A DNA stretch of 64,000 bases, from positions 305,398 through 369,397 of the forward strand of contig NZ_LISX01000009.1 in NCBI RefSeq assembly GCF_001905465.1. The letters are read 5' to 3'. This DNA comes from Kitasatospora sp. CB01950 (lineage in GTDB: Bacteria > Actinomycetota > Actinomycetes > Streptomycetales > Streptomycetaceae). Position 1 is the first letter of the stretch, and every line of letters starts with the position of its first letter. The notes under the pieces are model-generated. The model was given only the letters and a program-made list of their open reading frames with translations. It made no database searches and had not been told where the DNA came from. Below, piece by piece: positions 23,378 to 32,915 of the stretch. The translations under genes were made by a program, and so were the position numbers.

Positions 23378-23814
23378 TGGCCGCCACCACCGCCGGGGCG
23401 TTCCGTGCCTGGCTCGGCCCGCAGGTCGCACCGGTGCCCGTCGTCCGCGACGGCGCGTCCCCCGGCCAGCCCCTTCCGTACATCGCCGTGCAGGAGGGCA
23501 CCAACTACCTCAACCACCCCACCGCGAACGGCGACTACGGCGACCCCGACCGCGACCTGGTCATCCAGGAAATGGTCCAGGTCGACGTCGTCCAGCAGGC
23601 CCGCACGCAGGACGCCGGCGGCGCGCCGAACGCCGAGGACTACACCCTCGTCCCCCGGGTGATCCGACTGTGCTCCGGCCCGTTCCAGGCCGGGCCCGCA
23701 GGGTCCGTCGTCAACGGCGTCCAGTTCATCTCCGCGCGGCGCGAACCGATCGTCGACAACGTCGTCCGCACCTCCATCACCGTCCTCGTCACCCGCACCC
23801 TGGAGCGCCCGTGA
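23377..23814 (+). CDS. Tail terminator-like protein
   Basis: The 145-residue protein has an alpha/beta layout with LPYIAVQEGTNYLNHP, VIQEMVQVDVVQQA and a C-terminal strand NVVRTSITVLVTRTLE, as in phage tail terminator or minor tail (gpU-like) proteins. Its place between gp10-like and tail tube genes supports this. Confidence 0.65.
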   Translation: MAATTAGAFRAWLGPQVAPVPVVRDGASPGQPLPYIAVQEGTNYLNHPTANGDYGDPDRDLVIQEMVQVDVVQQARTQDAGGAPNAEDYTLVPRVIRLCSGPFQAGPAGSVVNGVQFISARREPIVDNVVRTSITVLVTRTLERP

Positions 23815-24314
23815 GCACCCCCACCGACCCGCAGCCGGACCCGGACGAATCGCAGCCGGACCCCGGCCCGCAGCCCGACGTCGACCCGGACGGCCACACC
23901 TGGCTCCCGCAGGAGTACTGCGTGGCCGAGGGCATGTGGGCGCCGCCGGACCCTCAGCACATCGACTCGGCATGGCCGGCGTGGCGGCTCCCGGAATGGT
24001 TCGCGGGGCGCACCGGCATGGTGCAGATCCCGGGCCGGCCGGGGTACCCCGGTCTCTACCAGTACGTGTGGGACGGGTGGCTGCCGTGGCAGTCGCGGAC
24101 GGACACGATCGACCCGCTCGTGCAGTGGCCGGACGCGGTGCGTGCGACGGCCGGTGACATGCAGGCCGAGCTGTGGCCGCCCGCGCCGGTCGAGGGCCCG
24201 CCTGCGGCTGATGCCGAGTTGGTGCCGCTGGTCGCCCTGTCCGACGCGGGTGATGCCGATGTGCCGCCGCTCGACCCCGAAGACGACAACACCGCGCCCA
24301 GCGAGAGGAACTGA
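23811..24314 (+). CDS. Acidic Pro/Trp-rich tail-region protein
   Basis: The 167-residue protein has an N-terminal 30-residue stretch of Pro, Asp and Gln (TDPQPDPDESQPDPGPQPDV). The centre is Trp-rich with EWFAGRTGMVQIPGRPGYPG, and the C-terminus is acidic. GTG overlaps the previous stop. It has no recognised family and may be a tail or neck accessory protein. Confidence 0.6.
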   Translation: MSTPTDPQPDPDESQPDPGPQPDVDPDGHTWLPQEYCVAEGMWAPPDPQHIDSAWPAWRLPEWFAGRTGMVQIPGRPGYPGLYQYVWDGWLPWQSRTDTIDPLVQWPDAVRATAGDMQAELWPPAPVEGPPAADAELVPLVALSDAGDADVPPLDPEDDNTAPSERN

Positions 24315-24315
24315 C

Positions 24316-24888
24316 ATGGCCGGCGGCCTGCCCCACGTGACGAAGCTGTTCAGCATCGTCGACTGCAAGATCACCGCGCTCACCACCGACCCGATCGGTG
24401 GGACCGCGACGTACGCCGCGACGTCCGTCGACCTGCCCGGCATCCGCTCGCTGGCGATCAACGGCAACATGCAGACCAAGTCGTTGCGCGGCGACAACAC
24501 CCTGCTCGACACCCAGACGTACATCGACGGCGTCACCGCCGCCGCCGAGCACGCCAAGCTGTCGCTGGACGCCCTGGCGGTGATGCTCGGCGGCACGGTC
24601 ACCGACTCCGGCGCGACTCCGGCGCAGAAGGCCGTGTGGTCACTGACCGCCAACAGCGCCCCGCAGTACTTCAAGATCGAGGGCGTCACCCCGTCGAACG
24701 GCTCCGACCTGATCGGCGGCGACGTCCACGTCGTCCTCTACAAGTGCACCCTGTCCAAGTTCCCGGAGTTGGGGATGCAGGGAGACGACTACCGCATCCC
24801 GAAGTTCGAGGTGTCCTCGGTCCCGCTTGCCTCCACCGGCAAGTGGATGGACGTCGTGATGAACGAGACCGCCGTCGCCATCCCGTAG
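24316..24888 (+). CDS. Major tail (tube) protein
   Basis: The 190-residue protein has GAGAGGA 5 nt before the ATG. A beta-rich fold with TYAATSVDLPGIRSLAINGN, KSLRGDNTLLDTQTYI and KYTL-type strands is typical of siphovirus tube proteins, where SLRGDN-like segments face the tube ring. It is followed by a strong hairpin before the chaperone genes, as expected for a highly expressed gene. Confidence 0.85.
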   Translation: MAGGLPHVTKLFSIVDCKITALTTDPIGGTATYAATSVDLPGIRSLAINGNMQTKSLRGDNTLLDTQTYIDGVTAAAEHAKLSLDALAVMLGGTVTDSGATPAQKAVWSLTANSAPQYFKIEGVTPSNGSDLIGGDVHVVLYKCTLSKFPELGMQGDDYRIPKFEVSSVPLASTGKWMDVVMNETAVAIP

Positions 24889-24907
24889 CGCGCCCCATCG
24901 CCAACCC

Positions 24908-24938
24908 GCCTGGGGCCGCCGCCAGTTCGGCCCCAGGC
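24908..24938 (+). terminator. Hairpin after the tail tube gene
   Basis: GCCTGGGGCCG and CGGCCCCAGGC form a perfect 11-bp stem with a 9-nt loop. It probably reduces read-through into the chaperone genes, which are needed in smaller amounts. Confidence 0.65.
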
Positions 24939-24956
24939 CCACCCCTGGAGCACCCC

Positions 24957-25418
24957 ATGACCCTCACCGCCGCGCAGGCCCTCGGCACAGGCCCCACCAT
25001 CACCCTCAGTGACTGCACCGAAGTACCGCTCACCTACAACTTCCGCTCCCTGGCCCTGCTGGAGCAACGCTTCGGCTCCATCACCGCGATCCAAGACGCC
25101 ATGGAGCTCGCCGCCGCCGGCACCGCGTTCGGCCCGCTGATGGACATGATCGGAGCCGGACTCGCCTCCCGCGCCGGAGGGTTCACCCCCCATATCCGCC
25201 ACTACCAGGACGCCTCCGGCCACCGCACGGTGGAGAGCATCCTCTACCGCCGCTCCTCCGACGGCACCGACCTCGGCGAGCTGCTCGCCCCCGGCCGGGT
25301 AGCCGAGTACGCCGACGCGATGAGCGCCGCGTTCAACGTGGCGTTCGACACCGGCGGCCAGGGAAACGACGTGAGCCCGGTCCCGAGCGAGACGACGCTT
25401 TCGCCTGGGCTCAGCTGA
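24957..25418 (+). CDS. Tail assembly chaperone, zero-frame product (G-like)
   Basis: The 153-residue protein starts MTLTAAQALG with a beta segment (TEVPLTYNFRSLALLEQRFG) and a helical middle, the standard pattern for the first tail chaperone. It binds the tape measure during tail assembly. The G-GGA-AAC slip site lies in codons 136-137, so most ribosomes end here and some shift to make the longer form. Confidence 0.85.
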   Translation: MTLTAAQALGTGPTITLSDCTEVPLTYNFRSLALLEQRFGSITAIQDAMELAAAGTAFGPLMDMIGAGLASRAGGFTPHIRHYQDASGHRTVESILYRRSSDGTDLGELLAPGRVAEYADAMSAAFNVAFDTGGQGNDVSPVPSETTLSPGLS

Positions 25419-25624
25419 TCTACACCGCCACCGTCCCACTGCGCCGCGGCCTCGACGAGTTCTGGGACCTGACGCCGGCGCAGCTGTACGCGCTGGTCGA
25501 GCAGCACAACCTCGCCACCGGCCCAGGCCCCGCCGCCGACGACGACTTCGGGCCCGACGAGCCCGGCCTGTACTCCACCCCCGACGGGCTCACCCGCCTG
25601 TCCCAACTCCCGTACGGAGGATGA
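24957..25624 (+). CDS. Tail assembly chaperone, -1 frameshift product (GT-like)
   Basis: The first 137 codons are shared with the short form. After a -1 slip at 25,361-25,367, reading resumes at C25,367 in the other frame (RREPG, then DDAFAWAQLIYTATVPLRRG, then EFWDLTPAQLYALVEQHN) to a TGA at 25,622-25,624, about 222 residues in all. The downstream frame has no start codon of its own and holds the typical T-domain WDLTPAQLYAL motif, directly before the tape measure, as in lambda-type G/GT systems. Confidence 0.85.
25361..25413 (+). promoter_or_regulatory. Programmed -1 frameshift site with stimulator stem
   Basis: GGGAAAC is positioned as G-GGA-AAC in the zero frame. Four nt later begins a 7-bp stem, TGAGCCC (25,372-25,378) with GGGCTCA (25,407-25,413), the loop of which can form a smaller AGCG/CGCT stem. 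This is the textbook layout. Confidence 0.88.
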
Positions 25625-25626
25625 CC

Positions 25627-28600
25627 ATGGCCGGCCCGGCGATCAACCTGCCCGCGCTGGTCACCAGCCTGAGCATCGACATGTCCGGACTCGCCGGGTC
25701 GCAGGCCGACGCCGCCCGCCAGGGCAGCGTGCTCGGTGAGCGCCTGGGCGACGCGATGCGGGAGCGGCTCCGGGCCGCAACCGGGCACATGCCCGAGATC
25801 GAGGTCGGTGCCGACACCTCCCGAGCGGACCGCGACCTGGCCGAGCTGCGCGGCAAACTGACCGCGCTGGCGGACAAACGCATCGGCGTCGACATCAGCG
25901 CGGAGAAAGCGACCCGCGAACTCCTCGACCTGCAGGTGCACCTGGAGCGTCTGTCCGTCACCCACCCCGATGTCGACGTCACCGCGAGCATCGGTCAGGC
26001 CATGGCCGAGCTGGCCGCTGTCACGGCCGCCGCGCATGCCGTGGACGAGGTGGCGCCGGACATCGACGTCCATGTCGACACCCACGAGGCCCCTGCCGAG
26101 ATTGAGCGGGTGAGTCGGGATTTAAGCGGCCTGACCAACGCGGCCCGCACCGCGGCATCGTCGCTGGGCTCCTTCGCTGGCACCGCGGCGCAGGTCGCGG
26201 GGATCGTCGGCGCGCTCGGCCCGATCATCGCCGGGACGGCACAGGCGATCGCGTCGATCACCCCGGCGGCGGCCGTGGCGGCCCCGGCGCTGCTGTCGCT
26301 CGTGACCGCCGGGGCCGCGGCGAAGGTCGGCCTCGGCGGCGTGGGCGAGACCCTGAAGGCGGCGTTCGCGCCGGCCGCCGGAGGTAGCGCCGCGGCCGCA
26401 ACGCAGACCACCAACGCCTACGCCGACGCGCAACGTAACCTCGCCGCCACGATCCAGAACACCGCGGACTCGAACGCGCGGGCACTGCGGAACGTCAGCG
26501 ACGCGGAACGCAACCTGGCCGACGCGCAACAGGCCGCGCTCCGGGCGCAGCAGGACCTGAACGACGCCCGGCACGAGGCCGCGCAGGACCTGGAGGACCA
26601 GAGCAACCGGCTGACCGACGCGATGCTGAGCCAGCGCGAGGCCACCCTGCGGGTCCAGGACGCGCAGTACGCGCTGCAGTCGACCATCAACAACGACCAG
26701 TCCACGGCCCGCCAGCGCGCGCAGGCCCAACTCGCCTACGACCAGGCCGTGCAGCGGCTGCGCGAGCAGGACACGCAGGTACAGCGTCTGCAGGAGACCA
26801 CCGAGGCCGCCAATCGGGCTGGCGTGGACGGTTCGAAGAAGGTCGTGGAGGCGCAGGACAAGCTGACGTTGGCGCAGCGCCGGAGCGGCGACGAGGCCCG
26901 GAACCTGGCGGACGCGCAGCAGCAGGTCGCGCGGACCGCACAGCAGGGCGAGGAGGCGATCCGCCGCGCGACGGAGGCGCTGCAGCAGGCCGGGGCCGGG
27001 GCGGCCGGTGGGGCGGCCGGTGTCGACCGGTTCGGCGAGGCGATGGCCAAACTCGCCCCGAGCGCCCGGGAGTTCGTCACCGAGATCATCGCAATGCAGC
27101 CCGCGTGGAACGCCCTCAAACTCGACGTTCAGCAGCGCTTGTTCGAGGGCCTCGCGGCTTCGATGCGCGACAACGCGGGCACCGTCCTGCCGTCCCTGCG
27201 GCAGGGCCTGGTCGGCGCCGCCGGCGCGCTCAACTCGATGGCCCTGAACCTCGTCACGACGGCAGGGCACTTGGGCGCGTCGGGTGTGTTCGGCCGGGCC
27301 CTGGACGGCGCGACGAAGGGTCTGGGGAACCTGGCCAACGTGCCGTCCGGCGTCCTGACCGCGCTGGTCACGTTGAGCGCCGGGGCCGCGCCGCTGTTCG
27401 ACCGGCTGACTGCCGGGGCCGGCGGCGCCCTGGACAAGCTGAACACGAAACTCGCGGCGAGCCTGGAGTCGGGCGGCCTGGGCCGTGCGATCGACGCGGC
27501 GGCGCAGCAGTTCGGGGTGCTGGTCGACGTGATCGGCAACGTGGGCCGTCTGCTGGGCGCGGTGTTCGGTCCGGCACAGCAGCAGGGCGCCGCTTTCCTC
27601 GACACGCTGAAGAAGATCACCGGCTCGATGGCGGCCGCGTTCTCGACACCGCAGGTGCAGGCCGGACTCACGGCCCTGTTCCAGACGGTATCCCTGATCG
27701 CCTCAACCGCCATGCCCCTGCTGGGGTCTGCGCTGCAGGCGATCGGCCCGGTGCTGACAGCGCTCGGCCCGCCCGCGCAGCAGCTCGTCCACGTGCTGGG
27801 GGAGCAGGTGCTCATGCCGATCATCGAGGCGCTGTCCCCGCTGCTGGTCACCGCCGCCGGGGCGGTCGGCGATCTGGTCGCTGCCGCGTCCCCACTCTTG
27901 GGCCTGTTCGGCACGCTGACGGCCGCACTGCTGCCCGCGCTGCAGCCCCTGCTGGCCGGCTGCGGAACGATCTTCCGACAGTTGCAGCCCGTCGTCGCCG
28001 CCGTCGCCCAGGCCGTCGCCGCGTTCCTGACCCCCGCGCTGGCAGCGCTCCCAGCACTGATCCAGCCCGCCGTCACGCTCATCACGGCACTGACCGGCGC
28101 GGTGCTGCCGCTGCTGGCCCAGCTGATCACCGAACTGCCCATTCCCCAACTCGGCGAGGCCTTGGGCCAGCTGGCGACTGCGCTGGGCCCGGTGCTGCAG
28201 GAGATCGCCGAGCTCGCCGCCCAGATCCTGACGATGCTGATGCCGCTGCTCCCGCCGCTGATCTCGTTCATCGCCCAGCTCGCGACGATCCTGTCGGGGG
28301 TGCTGGTGCAGGCGATCGTCGGCACGGTCGTCCCGGTGCTGCGGATGATCGCGCAGCTCCTGAAGGGCGACTTCTCCGGCGCGTTCCAGTCTGCGAAGGA
28401 CGCGACGATGGGCTGGTTGCAGCTCACGATCGACGTGTTCGCCAAAGTGCCGCAGGCGATCTTCAGCGCCATCGGCGACCTGTTCCAGCGCCTGGAGCAG
28501 GCCGGACAGGGGATCATCGACAGCTTCCTCCGCGGCGTGCGATCCAAGTTCGGCCAGGTCGCCAGCACCTTCGGCGACCTGACGGACTGGATCGCCGCGC

Positions 28601-28929
28601 ACAAGGGCCCGCCGGAGCGGGACGCCAGGCTGCTGACCCCCGCCGGGCAGCTCATCATGGACGGCCTGATCGCCGGTGTCGCATCCCGGCGGGACGCCCT
28701 CGGCGCCCAACTCGCCGCCGTCACGGCGCAGATCAGCGGCGGCCTCGCCGGGGCCCTCGGCGGGCCGAGCCTCTCCCTTGCCGGGTCCCCGGCGGCCCTG
28801 TCCGGGGCCTACGCCGGCACGGCACGGCCGGTGTTCCAGACCAACACGATCATCCTGCAGGGCGGCGAGGCCACCGCGGCCGGTGTCGGTGCCGAACTGT
28901 CCTGGCGTTCGAAGGTGGGGCTCCGATGA
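25627..28929 (+). CDS. Tape measure protein
   Basis: The protein is 1,100 residues. The N-terminal 150 residues are helical with repeats of VDVTAS-type strands. Residues about 260-460 are a long coiled coil (NVSDAERNLADAQQAALRAQ and following), and the second half has many hydrophobic helices (LGSALQAIGPVLTALGPPAQ and similar) that may insert in the host membrane. Length sets tail length. ATG 25,627 is 6 nt from GGAGG; ATG 25,621 is too close. It overlaps the next gene by ATGA. Confidence 0.93.
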   Translation: MAGPAINLPALVTSLSIDMSGLAGSQADAARQGSVLGERLGDAMRERLRAATGHMPEIEVGADTSRADRDLAELRGKLTALADKRIGVDISAEKATRELLDLQVHLERLSVTHPDVDVTASIGQAMAELAAVTAAAHAVDEVAPDIDVHVDTHEAPAEIERVSRDLSGLTNAARTAASSLGSFAGTAAQVAGIVGALGPIIAGTAQAIASITPAAAVAAPALLSLVTAGAAAKVGLGGVGETLKAAFAPAAGGSAAAATQTTNAYADAQRNLAATIQNTADSNARALRNVSDAERNLADAQQAALRAQQDLNDARHEAAQDLEDQSNRLTDAMLSQREATLRVQDAQYALQSTINNDQSTARQRAQAQLAYDQAVQRLREQDTQVQRLQETTEAANRAGVDGSKKVVEAQDKLTLAQRRSGDEARNLADAQQQVARTAQQGEEAIRRATEALQQAGAGAAGGAAGVDRFGEAMAKLAPSAREFVTEIIAMQPAWNALKLDVQQRLFEGLAASMRDNAGTVLPSLRQGLVGAAGALNSMALNLVTTAGHLGASGVFGRALDGATKGLGNLANVPSGVLTALVTLSAGAAPLFDRLTAGAGGALDKLNTKLAASLESGGLGRAIDAAAQQFGVLVDVIGNVGRLLGAVFGPAQQQGAAFLDTLKKITGSMAAAFSTPQVQAGLTALFQTVSLIASTAMPLLGSALQAIGPVLTALGPPAQQLVHVLGEQVLMPIIEALSPLLVTAAGAVGDLVAAASPLLGLFGTLTAALLPALQPLLAGCGTIFRQLQPVVAAVAQAVAAFLTPALAALPALIQPAVTLITALTGAVLPLLAQLITELPIPQLGEALGQLATALGPVLQEIAELAAQILTMLMPLLPPLISFIAQLATILSGVLVQAIVGTVVPVLRMIAQLLKGDFSGAFQSAKDATMGWLQLTIDVFAKVPQAIFSAIGDLFQRLEQAGQGIIDSFLRGVRSKFGQVASTFGDLTDWIAAHKGPPERDARLLTPAGQLIMDGLIAGVASRRDALGAQLAAVTAQISGGLAGALGGPSLSLAGSPAALSGAYAGTARPVFQTNTIILQGGEATAAGVGAELSWRSKVGLR

Positions 28930-29771
28930 GTGCGGCAGGACGAATCGTCTGGGGCGGCCTGACGATGGGCCCCGGCACCCAGTACGCCATCGCGGACATG
29001 CCCGACCTCGACGACATGCCGGAGATCCGCAGCAGCGACGTCGACCGGGGGCAGGCGCACGGCACGTGGACGGGTGCGGACTACACCGGGGCCCGGATCA
29101 TCACCCTGTCCGTACTGCTGCGCGGGCAGGACCCGGCGGACCTCGGGCGGCTCGTGACGGCGCTGCGGGCCGCGGTGCAGCCGTGCGCCGAACCGCAGCA
29201 GCTGCAGTTCGTGGACCGCGGGGTGATGGTCTGGGCGAAGCCGCGCCGGCGTTCGATCCCGTACGACGCCGCCACCCTGCTGTCGTCCACCACAGCGCAC
29301 CTGATGTTCTACTGCGCTGACCCCCTGGTCTACTCCCTGACGCAGCACTCCCTGTCCACCACCGCCTATGCCCCGGCGTCCGGCCGCTCCTACCCGCGCA
29401 CGTACCCGTGGGTGTACGGCACCGGCGGTACTGCAGGCACCCTGCAGTGCGTCAACGCGGGTGGGACGCCCACGTATCCGCTGCTGCGGATCGACGGGCC
29501 CACGGTGAACCCCACGGTCCAGCTCACCGAGACCGGCGCGGTGCTGGTGCTGAACGCCACCCTCGGTGTGGGCGAGTTCGCGCTGATCGACACCTCGACC
29601 CGGGCGGTCCTGCACATGGGCACCATCCCGCGCCGCGACTGGATCACCGGCATCCCGCGCTGGCCCGTCATGCAGCCCGGTACGAACACGCTCGTCTACC
29701 GCGCCAGCCCGTACGGCGACGGCACCCAGCCCACCTACCTGACCGTCACCTGGCGCGACGCCACTCTGTAG
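28926..29771 (+). CDS. Distal tail protein (Dit-like)
   Basis: The 281-residue protein begins RIVWGGLTMGPGTQYAIADM and DVDRGQAHGTWTGADYTGAR, followed by RIITLSVLLRG and a C-terminal beta-sandwich (YPLLRIDGPTVNPTVQLTET, then NTLVYRAS). This fits the siphovirus tail component/Dit family that forms the ring below the tube and anchors the tail tip. It directly follows the tape measure. Confidence 0.8.
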   Translation: MSAAGRIVWGGLTMGPGTQYAIADMPDLDDMPEIRSSDVDRGQAHGTWTGADYTGARIITLSVLLRGQDPADLGRLVTALRAAVQPCAEPQQLQFVDRGVMVWAKPRRRSIPYDAATLLSSTTAHLMFYCADPLVYSLTQHSLSTTAYAPASGRSYPRTYPWVYGTGGTAGTLQCVNAGGTPTYPLLRIDGPTVNPTVQLTETGAVLVLNATLGVGEFALIDTSTRAVLHMGTIPRRDWITGIPRWPVMQPGTNTLVYRASPYGDGTQPTYLTVTWRDATL

Positions 29772-29784
29772 AGAAAGGACCGAG

Positions 29785-30945
29785 ATGGCCGCCATCTCCC
29801 CTCCGGCGTTCCAGCAGGCCGGATCGTATTCCGCCCGGGTCGACCGCCTGTCGGTGCTCTCGGCGATGCTGCAGTACCCCGGCACGTCGGGCCGGGCCAC
29901 GTCGCCGATCAGTATCGCCGACGGCGTGAAGCCGTCGTACCAGAACTCCCGTTTGAAGGTCGCCGCTCAGAGCACGCCGAACATGTCGGTCCAGCTCACC
30001 TCCGGGTGGGCGTACGTCCAGAACGACGACGTCGCCGCGTACGGCGCGTACGTCGTCGTGAACGACGGCACCATCTCGATCCCGATCGGTGCGTCGTCCG
30101 GCTCGCAGTACCGCATCGACACGATCGTCGCCCAGGTGCTGGACGCCGAGACCCTCGGCACGGCCAACTCCGCCTCGTTCGAGGTCGTGTCCGGCCCCTA
30201 CGCCGCATCCCGGGCCGCCGCCCAGCGCGGCACCATCCCCCCGAACGCCGCGATCATCGCCGACGTGTACGTGGACGCCGGCGTCTCGTCCATCACCAAC
30301 ACACTGATCTCCGACGCCCGCTCCTACACCGTCGCATCCGGCGGGATCCAGCCCGTCACCTCGACCACAGACCTCGACAACGGGCACCCCGGCCAGGTCC
30401 GGTACCGCACGGATACGGATACGTTCGTCTACACCAACTTGGCCGGCACGACGATTCCCCTGCTGCAATCGCAGGGCGCCGCCACCTTCGGTCAGATCAC
30501 CGTCCGCCGCAAGACGGCGGACCGCAGCCTCTCCAACACGAGCGGCCTGCAGGACGACAACGACCTGCTGTTCGCCTCGCTCCCCGCCGGCGCCGTGTAC
30601 ATCGTCGAGGGATTCCTTATCTACAGCGCCGACTCCAACGCCGACATTCGGATCGGGTTCGCCGGCCCCACCAGCGCCACGTTCTCGTGGAACATCAGCG
30701 GACAAGACGGCAGCCAGACAGGCAGCACCGCCCCGATCATCCTCGACTGCCAGGACATCACCTCCACCGCGTACACGCTCGGCGGTCGCGGCGCCGGCGG
30801 GAAGTTGGTCGGGAAGTTGGACGGCCTGCTGACCATCAGCGCCACGTCCGGCACGTTCAAGTGCCAGTGGGCACAGCAGACCGCCAATGCTGCCTCGACG
30901 GTCATGCACGCCGGGAGCTACATCCGTCTCACCCGGGTCGCGTGA
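29785..30945 (+). CDS. Tail tip/baseplate protein, possible receptor-binding
   Basis: The 386-residue protein starts with PAFQQAGSYSARVDRLSVLS and GWAYVQNDDVAAYGAYVVVN, a pattern seen in actinophage minor tail or upper-baseplate proteins. The C-terminal half (about 230-386) is a beta-rich, Ser/Thr/Gly-rich domain (GFAGPTSATFSWNISGQDGS) of the type that binds cell-wall glycans. Receptor binding is inferred from composition and location. Confidence 0.6.
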   Translation: MAAISPPAFQQAGSYSARVDRLSVLSAMLQYPGTSGRATSPISIADGVKPSYQNSRLKVAAQSTPNMSVQLTSGWAYVQNDDVAAYGAYVVVNDGTISIPIGASSGSQYRIDTIVAQVLDAETLGTANSASFEVVSGPYAASRAAAQRGTIPPNAAIIADVYVDAGVSSITNTLISDARSYTVASGGIQPVTSTTDLDNGHPGQVRYRTDTDTFVYTNLAGTTIPLLQSQGAATFGQITVRRKTADRSLSNTSGLQDDNDLLFASLPAGAVYIVEGFLIYSADSNADIRIGFAGPTSATFSWNISGQDGSQTGSTAPIILDCQDITSTAYTLGGRGAGGKLVGKLDGLLTISATSGTFKCQWAQQTANAASTVMHAGSYIRLTRVA

Positions 30946-32108
30946 TGCCCCACCAGTACACCTACCTGTTCGCCGACCTGCGCACCGACCGCGTCCTCGC
31001 CGAACTCCCCCTCCAGGACGTCGAGTACAGCACCGAGCTCAACGGGATCGGCGTGTGCACGGCGACGCTGCCGCTGAACCGGGCCACGGCCCCGCTCCGG
31101 CCGATGGAGGCCACCACCCCGACGCGCACCGTCCTGTACATCGACCGCGACGGCGTCATCGTGTGGGCCGGGATCGTCTGGACACGCCGGCCGCTGGAGC
31201 GCGGCGGGCAGGTCTACGGGGCGGCGCTGCAGGCATCCGAGCTGCCGTCGTACTGGCAGTACCGGCACGTCAACAAGCTGCTGTCGACGGACACCGCGGT
31301 GCTGACCGCCAACAGCGCGAACACCGCGTACGTGCCGGCCGGGCAGCGCATGTACGGCGATCAGGCGTGGATCGTCTGGTCGCTCCTGCAGTATGCCGGC
31401 GCGGACATCACCGGCGCCGGGTCGATCGGCGTGGACACGAATCCGCTGGTCGCGCCGACCGGGATCACCCGCACCCGCACGTACGACCCGTCGGAGCGGC
31501 CCGTGATCCTCGACCTGATCCGCCAACTCGCGGCCGTCGACAACGGGTTCGACTGGGGTATCGAGGTCGGGTGGAACGCCAACGGGTCCCGCTACCGCAG
31601 GTGGCAGGTGTACTACCCGCGTCGCGGCCGGAGCGCCGCCGCCACCGGTTTCACGTGGCAGCACGGCCCGGGCGGCAACATCATCGTCCCGGACTGGCCG
31701 GAGGACGGCACTCTGCTGGCCACCCGGGCGATCGCGCTCGGGCAGGGGCAGGGACTGGACGTGGTGGTGGGGCAGGCCGAGGCTACGGATCTCCTCGCCG
31801 CCGGGTGGCCGCTGCTGGAGACGGTGTCCAAGTACAGCGGCGTCAGCGAGTGGAACACCATCCAGTCGCACGCGTCCGCGGACCTGGCCGCGCACTCGAC
31901 TGCCACGACCACACCAACGTTCACCGTCCTCGCGGACGCGGATCCGGTGCTGGGCTCGTACACCGTCGGCGACAGCGCACGGTTCATCGTCGACCCCAAC
32001 CCCTACTACCCGGACGGCGTGAACCAGGAGCTGAGAATCGCCACCGTCAAGGTGACGGTCAGCGGCGGCGGTTCCGAGACCGTGGCCCTTACCTGTGTGG
32101 AGGCATGA
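30942..32108 (+). CDS. Tail hub/minor tail protein (Gp37-like)
   Basis: The 388-residue protein starts YTYLFADLRTDRVLAELPLQ, continues STELNGIGVCTATLPLN, and includes GVIVWAGIVWTRRPLERGGQ, the usual opening of ReqiPepy6 Gp37-like siphovirus tail proteins. A second domain (about 180-388) carries DNGFDWGIEVGW and a final beta region. GTG 30,942 or ATG 30,945 are both possible; the junction is GTGATG. Confidence 0.75.
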   Translation: MMPHQYTYLFADLRTDRVLAELPLQDVEYSTELNGIGVCTATLPLNRATAPLRPMEATTPTRTVLYIDRDGVIVWAGIVWTRRPLERGGQVYGAALQASELPSYWQYRHVNKLLSTDTAVLTANSANTAYVPAGQRMYGDQAWIVWSLLQYAGADITGAGSIGVDTNPLVAPTGITRTRTYDPSERPVILDLIRQLAAVDNGFDWGIEVGWNANGSRYRRWQVYYPRRGRSAAATGFTWQHGPGGNIIVPDWPEDGTLLATRAIALGQGQGLDVVVGQAEATDLLAAGWPLLETVSKYSGVSEWNTIQSHASADLAAHSTATTTPTFTVLADADPVLGSYTVGDSARFIVDPNPYYPDGVNQELRIATVKVTVSGGGSETVALTCVEA

Positions 32109-32908
32109 TGGCCCAGTACCTGCGGTCCCAGTCCCTGGAGGACCGGGTGGCCGAGCTGGAGCGGCAGGTGGAGGCACTGGCCCGCACCAACAGCATCAGC
32201 GGCACGACGCTCACCAACGGCAACCTGGTCCTGCGGCAGGGCAGTTCGATCCTCGTGATGTCCGTACAGGACCCGAACCGGGTGGTGTGCCGGATCGGCG
32301 ACCTGCACAACCCCGACATCAACGGGGTACCGCAGATGGGCATGCAGCTGTACCGGGACACGCCGGCGAACGAGCTCACCATGGCCCTCTGGCAGCCCAA
32401 CCCCAGTACGGGTGCCGGGTTTGCCGGGCAGTTCTGGGCGGTGTACGACGCCAGCGGCTCGTACGTGTTCACCACCGACGCCATCTCCCGGAAGGGCGTG
32501 GCCATGCCCTTCCGCGCCGTCGGGTTCTCGCCCACCTCGTACCTCTGTGCCCCGTACTCGCAGGACACCGTGTGGACGGAGGTGAGCTCGGCGTACGTGC
32601 CACGCGACGCCCCCAAGTTGAGGCTTGAGGCGTCGTTCGTGGGTGACCAGGTCGCGGGGGTGAACACGGGCGGGGCCTACCGGATCATGATCAACGGAAC
32701 GCAGGCCGCGGCCGGCACCGTACCGCCGACCTTCACATGGGTGAACGTCTCCACCGACATCGACATGACCCCGTACTACGCCCCCGGGGACGCGGTACAG
32801 GTGAGCGTCCAGGTGCAGCGGACGTCGGGAGCGACGACCGGCGGCCGGAACGGCGGGGCAGGGTCGATCGTCGGCTCGGTGTCGGGCTCGTACCAGCGCG
32901 GCTCGTGA
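32105..32908 (+). CDS. Minor tail protein with N-terminal coiled coil
   Basis: The 267-residue protein opens with a trimer-like coiled coil (LEDRVAELERQVEALA) and then a beta-rich shaft (SISGTTLTNGNLVLRQGSSI) and a globular end with a GGRNGGAGSIVGSVSGSY tail. It resembles short tail fibres. It is last in the tail module, where host-range proteins are common. Confidence 0.65.
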   Translation: MMAQYLRSQSLEDRVAELERQVEALARTNSISGTTLTNGNLVLRQGSSILVMSVQDPNRVVCRIGDLHNPDINGVPQMGMQLYRDTPANELTMALWQPNPSTGAGFAGQFWAVYDASGSYVFTTDAISRKGVAMPFRAVGFSPTSYLCAPYSQDTVWTEVSSAYVPRDAPKLRLEASFVGDQVAGVNTGGAYRIMINGTQAAAGTVPPTFTWVNVSTDIDMTPYYAPGDAVQVSVQVQRTSGATTGGRNGGAGSIVGSVSGSYQRGS

Positions 32909-32915
32909 GCTCGCG

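Noticed and set aside
27129..28724. 531-codon minus-strand frame opposite the tape measure gene
   Set aside because: It has no motif or ribosome site and is the antisense of a clear coiled-coil and hydrophobic-helix protein.
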